IMG/VR virus record: IMGVR_UViG_3300023180_000243
Coordinates: 1-31,657 of that record
Length of the DNA: 31,657 bases
DNA from: a virus
Strand: one strand, 5' to 3'
The notes beneath the pieces were generated by a model, which made no database searches, was not told the origin of the DNA, and was given only the letters and a program-made list of their open reading frames with translations. Shown here one piece after another: positions 31,255 through 31,657 of this stretch (position 1 is its first letter; each line of letters starts with the position of its first letter). A program made the position numbers and the translations under genes.

Positions 31255-31657
31255 ATGCATGACGTAGGCGACATCATATCAAACTTAGAAAAAATTTACG
31301 ACTCTAATACTGCCTTCACAGTACTAAAAGATTTTGAAAGAGTTATAGATGAACTAGATCTTTATGTTTACAAGAACTGGGAAGACGGAGAACTTGCTGA
31401 CGGGCCTAAGATAGGTAAGCATTGGGTAAGTTGTAAATTTATGTGGCCAAGAGATAAAATGCCTGATCCGATGGGAGGCAAAAGATTATTAGACTACGAT
31501 TGTAAAGTTAAGTATGAAAAAACTTTTGTGATTAAACCTAGAAAGATACGTAGTCCAGATGACATGCGTATGGGAACAAAGAAAGGCAAACTTGATAGAC
31601 ACCCTGTATGGATTGTAGAAATTAGAATGCCTAAGAGTTTAGTACTAGATATTTACA
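31255..31657 (+). CDS. unknown phage protein, 3' truncated by window edge
   Basis: ATG at 31255 opens a frame that continues past the window end (134 codons seen). It starts MHDVGDIISNLEKIYDSNTA with AAGGA at 31241-31245 as ribosome binding site. It contains WEDGELADGPKIGKHWV, a Lys-rich middle (YEKTFVIKPRKIRSPDDMRM) and VWIVEIRMPKSLVLDI at the visible end. I do not recognise the family. The late promoter suggests a virion or assembly protein. Its total length cannot be judged here. Confidence 0.75.
   Translation, partial: MHDVGDIISNLEKIYDSNTAFTVLKDFERVIDELDLYVYKNWEDGELADGPKIGKHWVSCKFMWPRDKMPDPMGGKRLLDYDCKVKYEKTFVIKPRKIRSPDDMRMGTKKGKLDRHPVWIVEIRMPKSLVLDIY

Noticed and set aside
1-31657. tRNA genes, CRISPR arrays, transposases, integrase or attachment sites
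   Set aside because: None was seen by reading. Gaps between genes are all below about 160 nt, and no direct-repeat array or mobile-element protein is present.

Overview
The window looks like a piece of a T4-like (Tevenvirinae-related) marine myovirus genome. It is AT-rich and almost wall-to-wall coding, mostly on the + strand, with start and stop codons often overlapping. It carries the T4-type replication protein gp44 (clamp loader), a DexA-like exonuclease, an ATP-dependent DNA ligase, a gp31/GroES-like co-chaperonin, PhoH, ThyX, dCMP deaminase, a MazG-like hydrolase and a UV-damage endonuclease. It also carries giant fibre proteins of the kind known from cyanophages and pelagiphages, and ATAAATA late promoters. 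The host cannot be fixed from sequence. A 7Fe FdxA-type ferredoxin, instead of the plant-type ferredoxin known from cyanophages, leans weakly towards a proteobacterial (SAR11-like) host.

Layout. 1-3440: end of an unknown gene, DNA ligase, a 2OG-Fe(II) oxygenase and a 430-aa unknown protein, with two strong sigma70-like promoters. 3471-5495: a fibre-like protein, a two-helix membrane protein and a DUF115/MptE-like Rossmann protein. 5559-9645: QueD-like protein, GT-A glycosyltransferase, GNAT-like protein, UvdE/UvsE and a second glycosyltransferase-like protein. 9666-10897: a block of five tiny genes on alternating strands. 10959-24754: an IscA-type Fe-S carrier followed by five virion/fibre proteins, including one of 2751 aa. 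24754-26712: small proteins, a truncated DnaE-like protein, GroES-like and MazG-like. 26814-30377: exonuclease, clamp loader, 2OG oxygenase, ferredoxin, ThyX and dCMP deaminase as one tightly packed run. 30378-31097: PhoH on the minus strand. 31255-end: start of a late gene.

Two promoter classes can be read directly. TTGAC(A/T) - 17 nt - TATAAT-like promoters precede the metabolic and replication genes (ligase, 430-aa unknown, queD-like, uvdE, dnaE-like, exonuclease). ATAAATA boxes precede the structural and small genes. The host RNA polymerase would read the first class and a gp55/gp33-type late sigma system the second (inference from T4).

Functionally, the right part makes and channels nucleotides: dCMP deaminase makes dUMP, ThyX makes dTMP, MazG-like trims NTPs, and gp44 serves replication. 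A phage-encoded 7Fe ferredoxin sits between an iron oxygenase and the flavin-dependent ThyX. The points most worth following up are that ferredoxin operon, the DnaE-like fragment that ends just before the polymerase active site, and two genes whose start codon falls at the predicted transcription start. No tRNA, CRISPR array, insertion sequence or intergenic gap above about 160 bases was seen.
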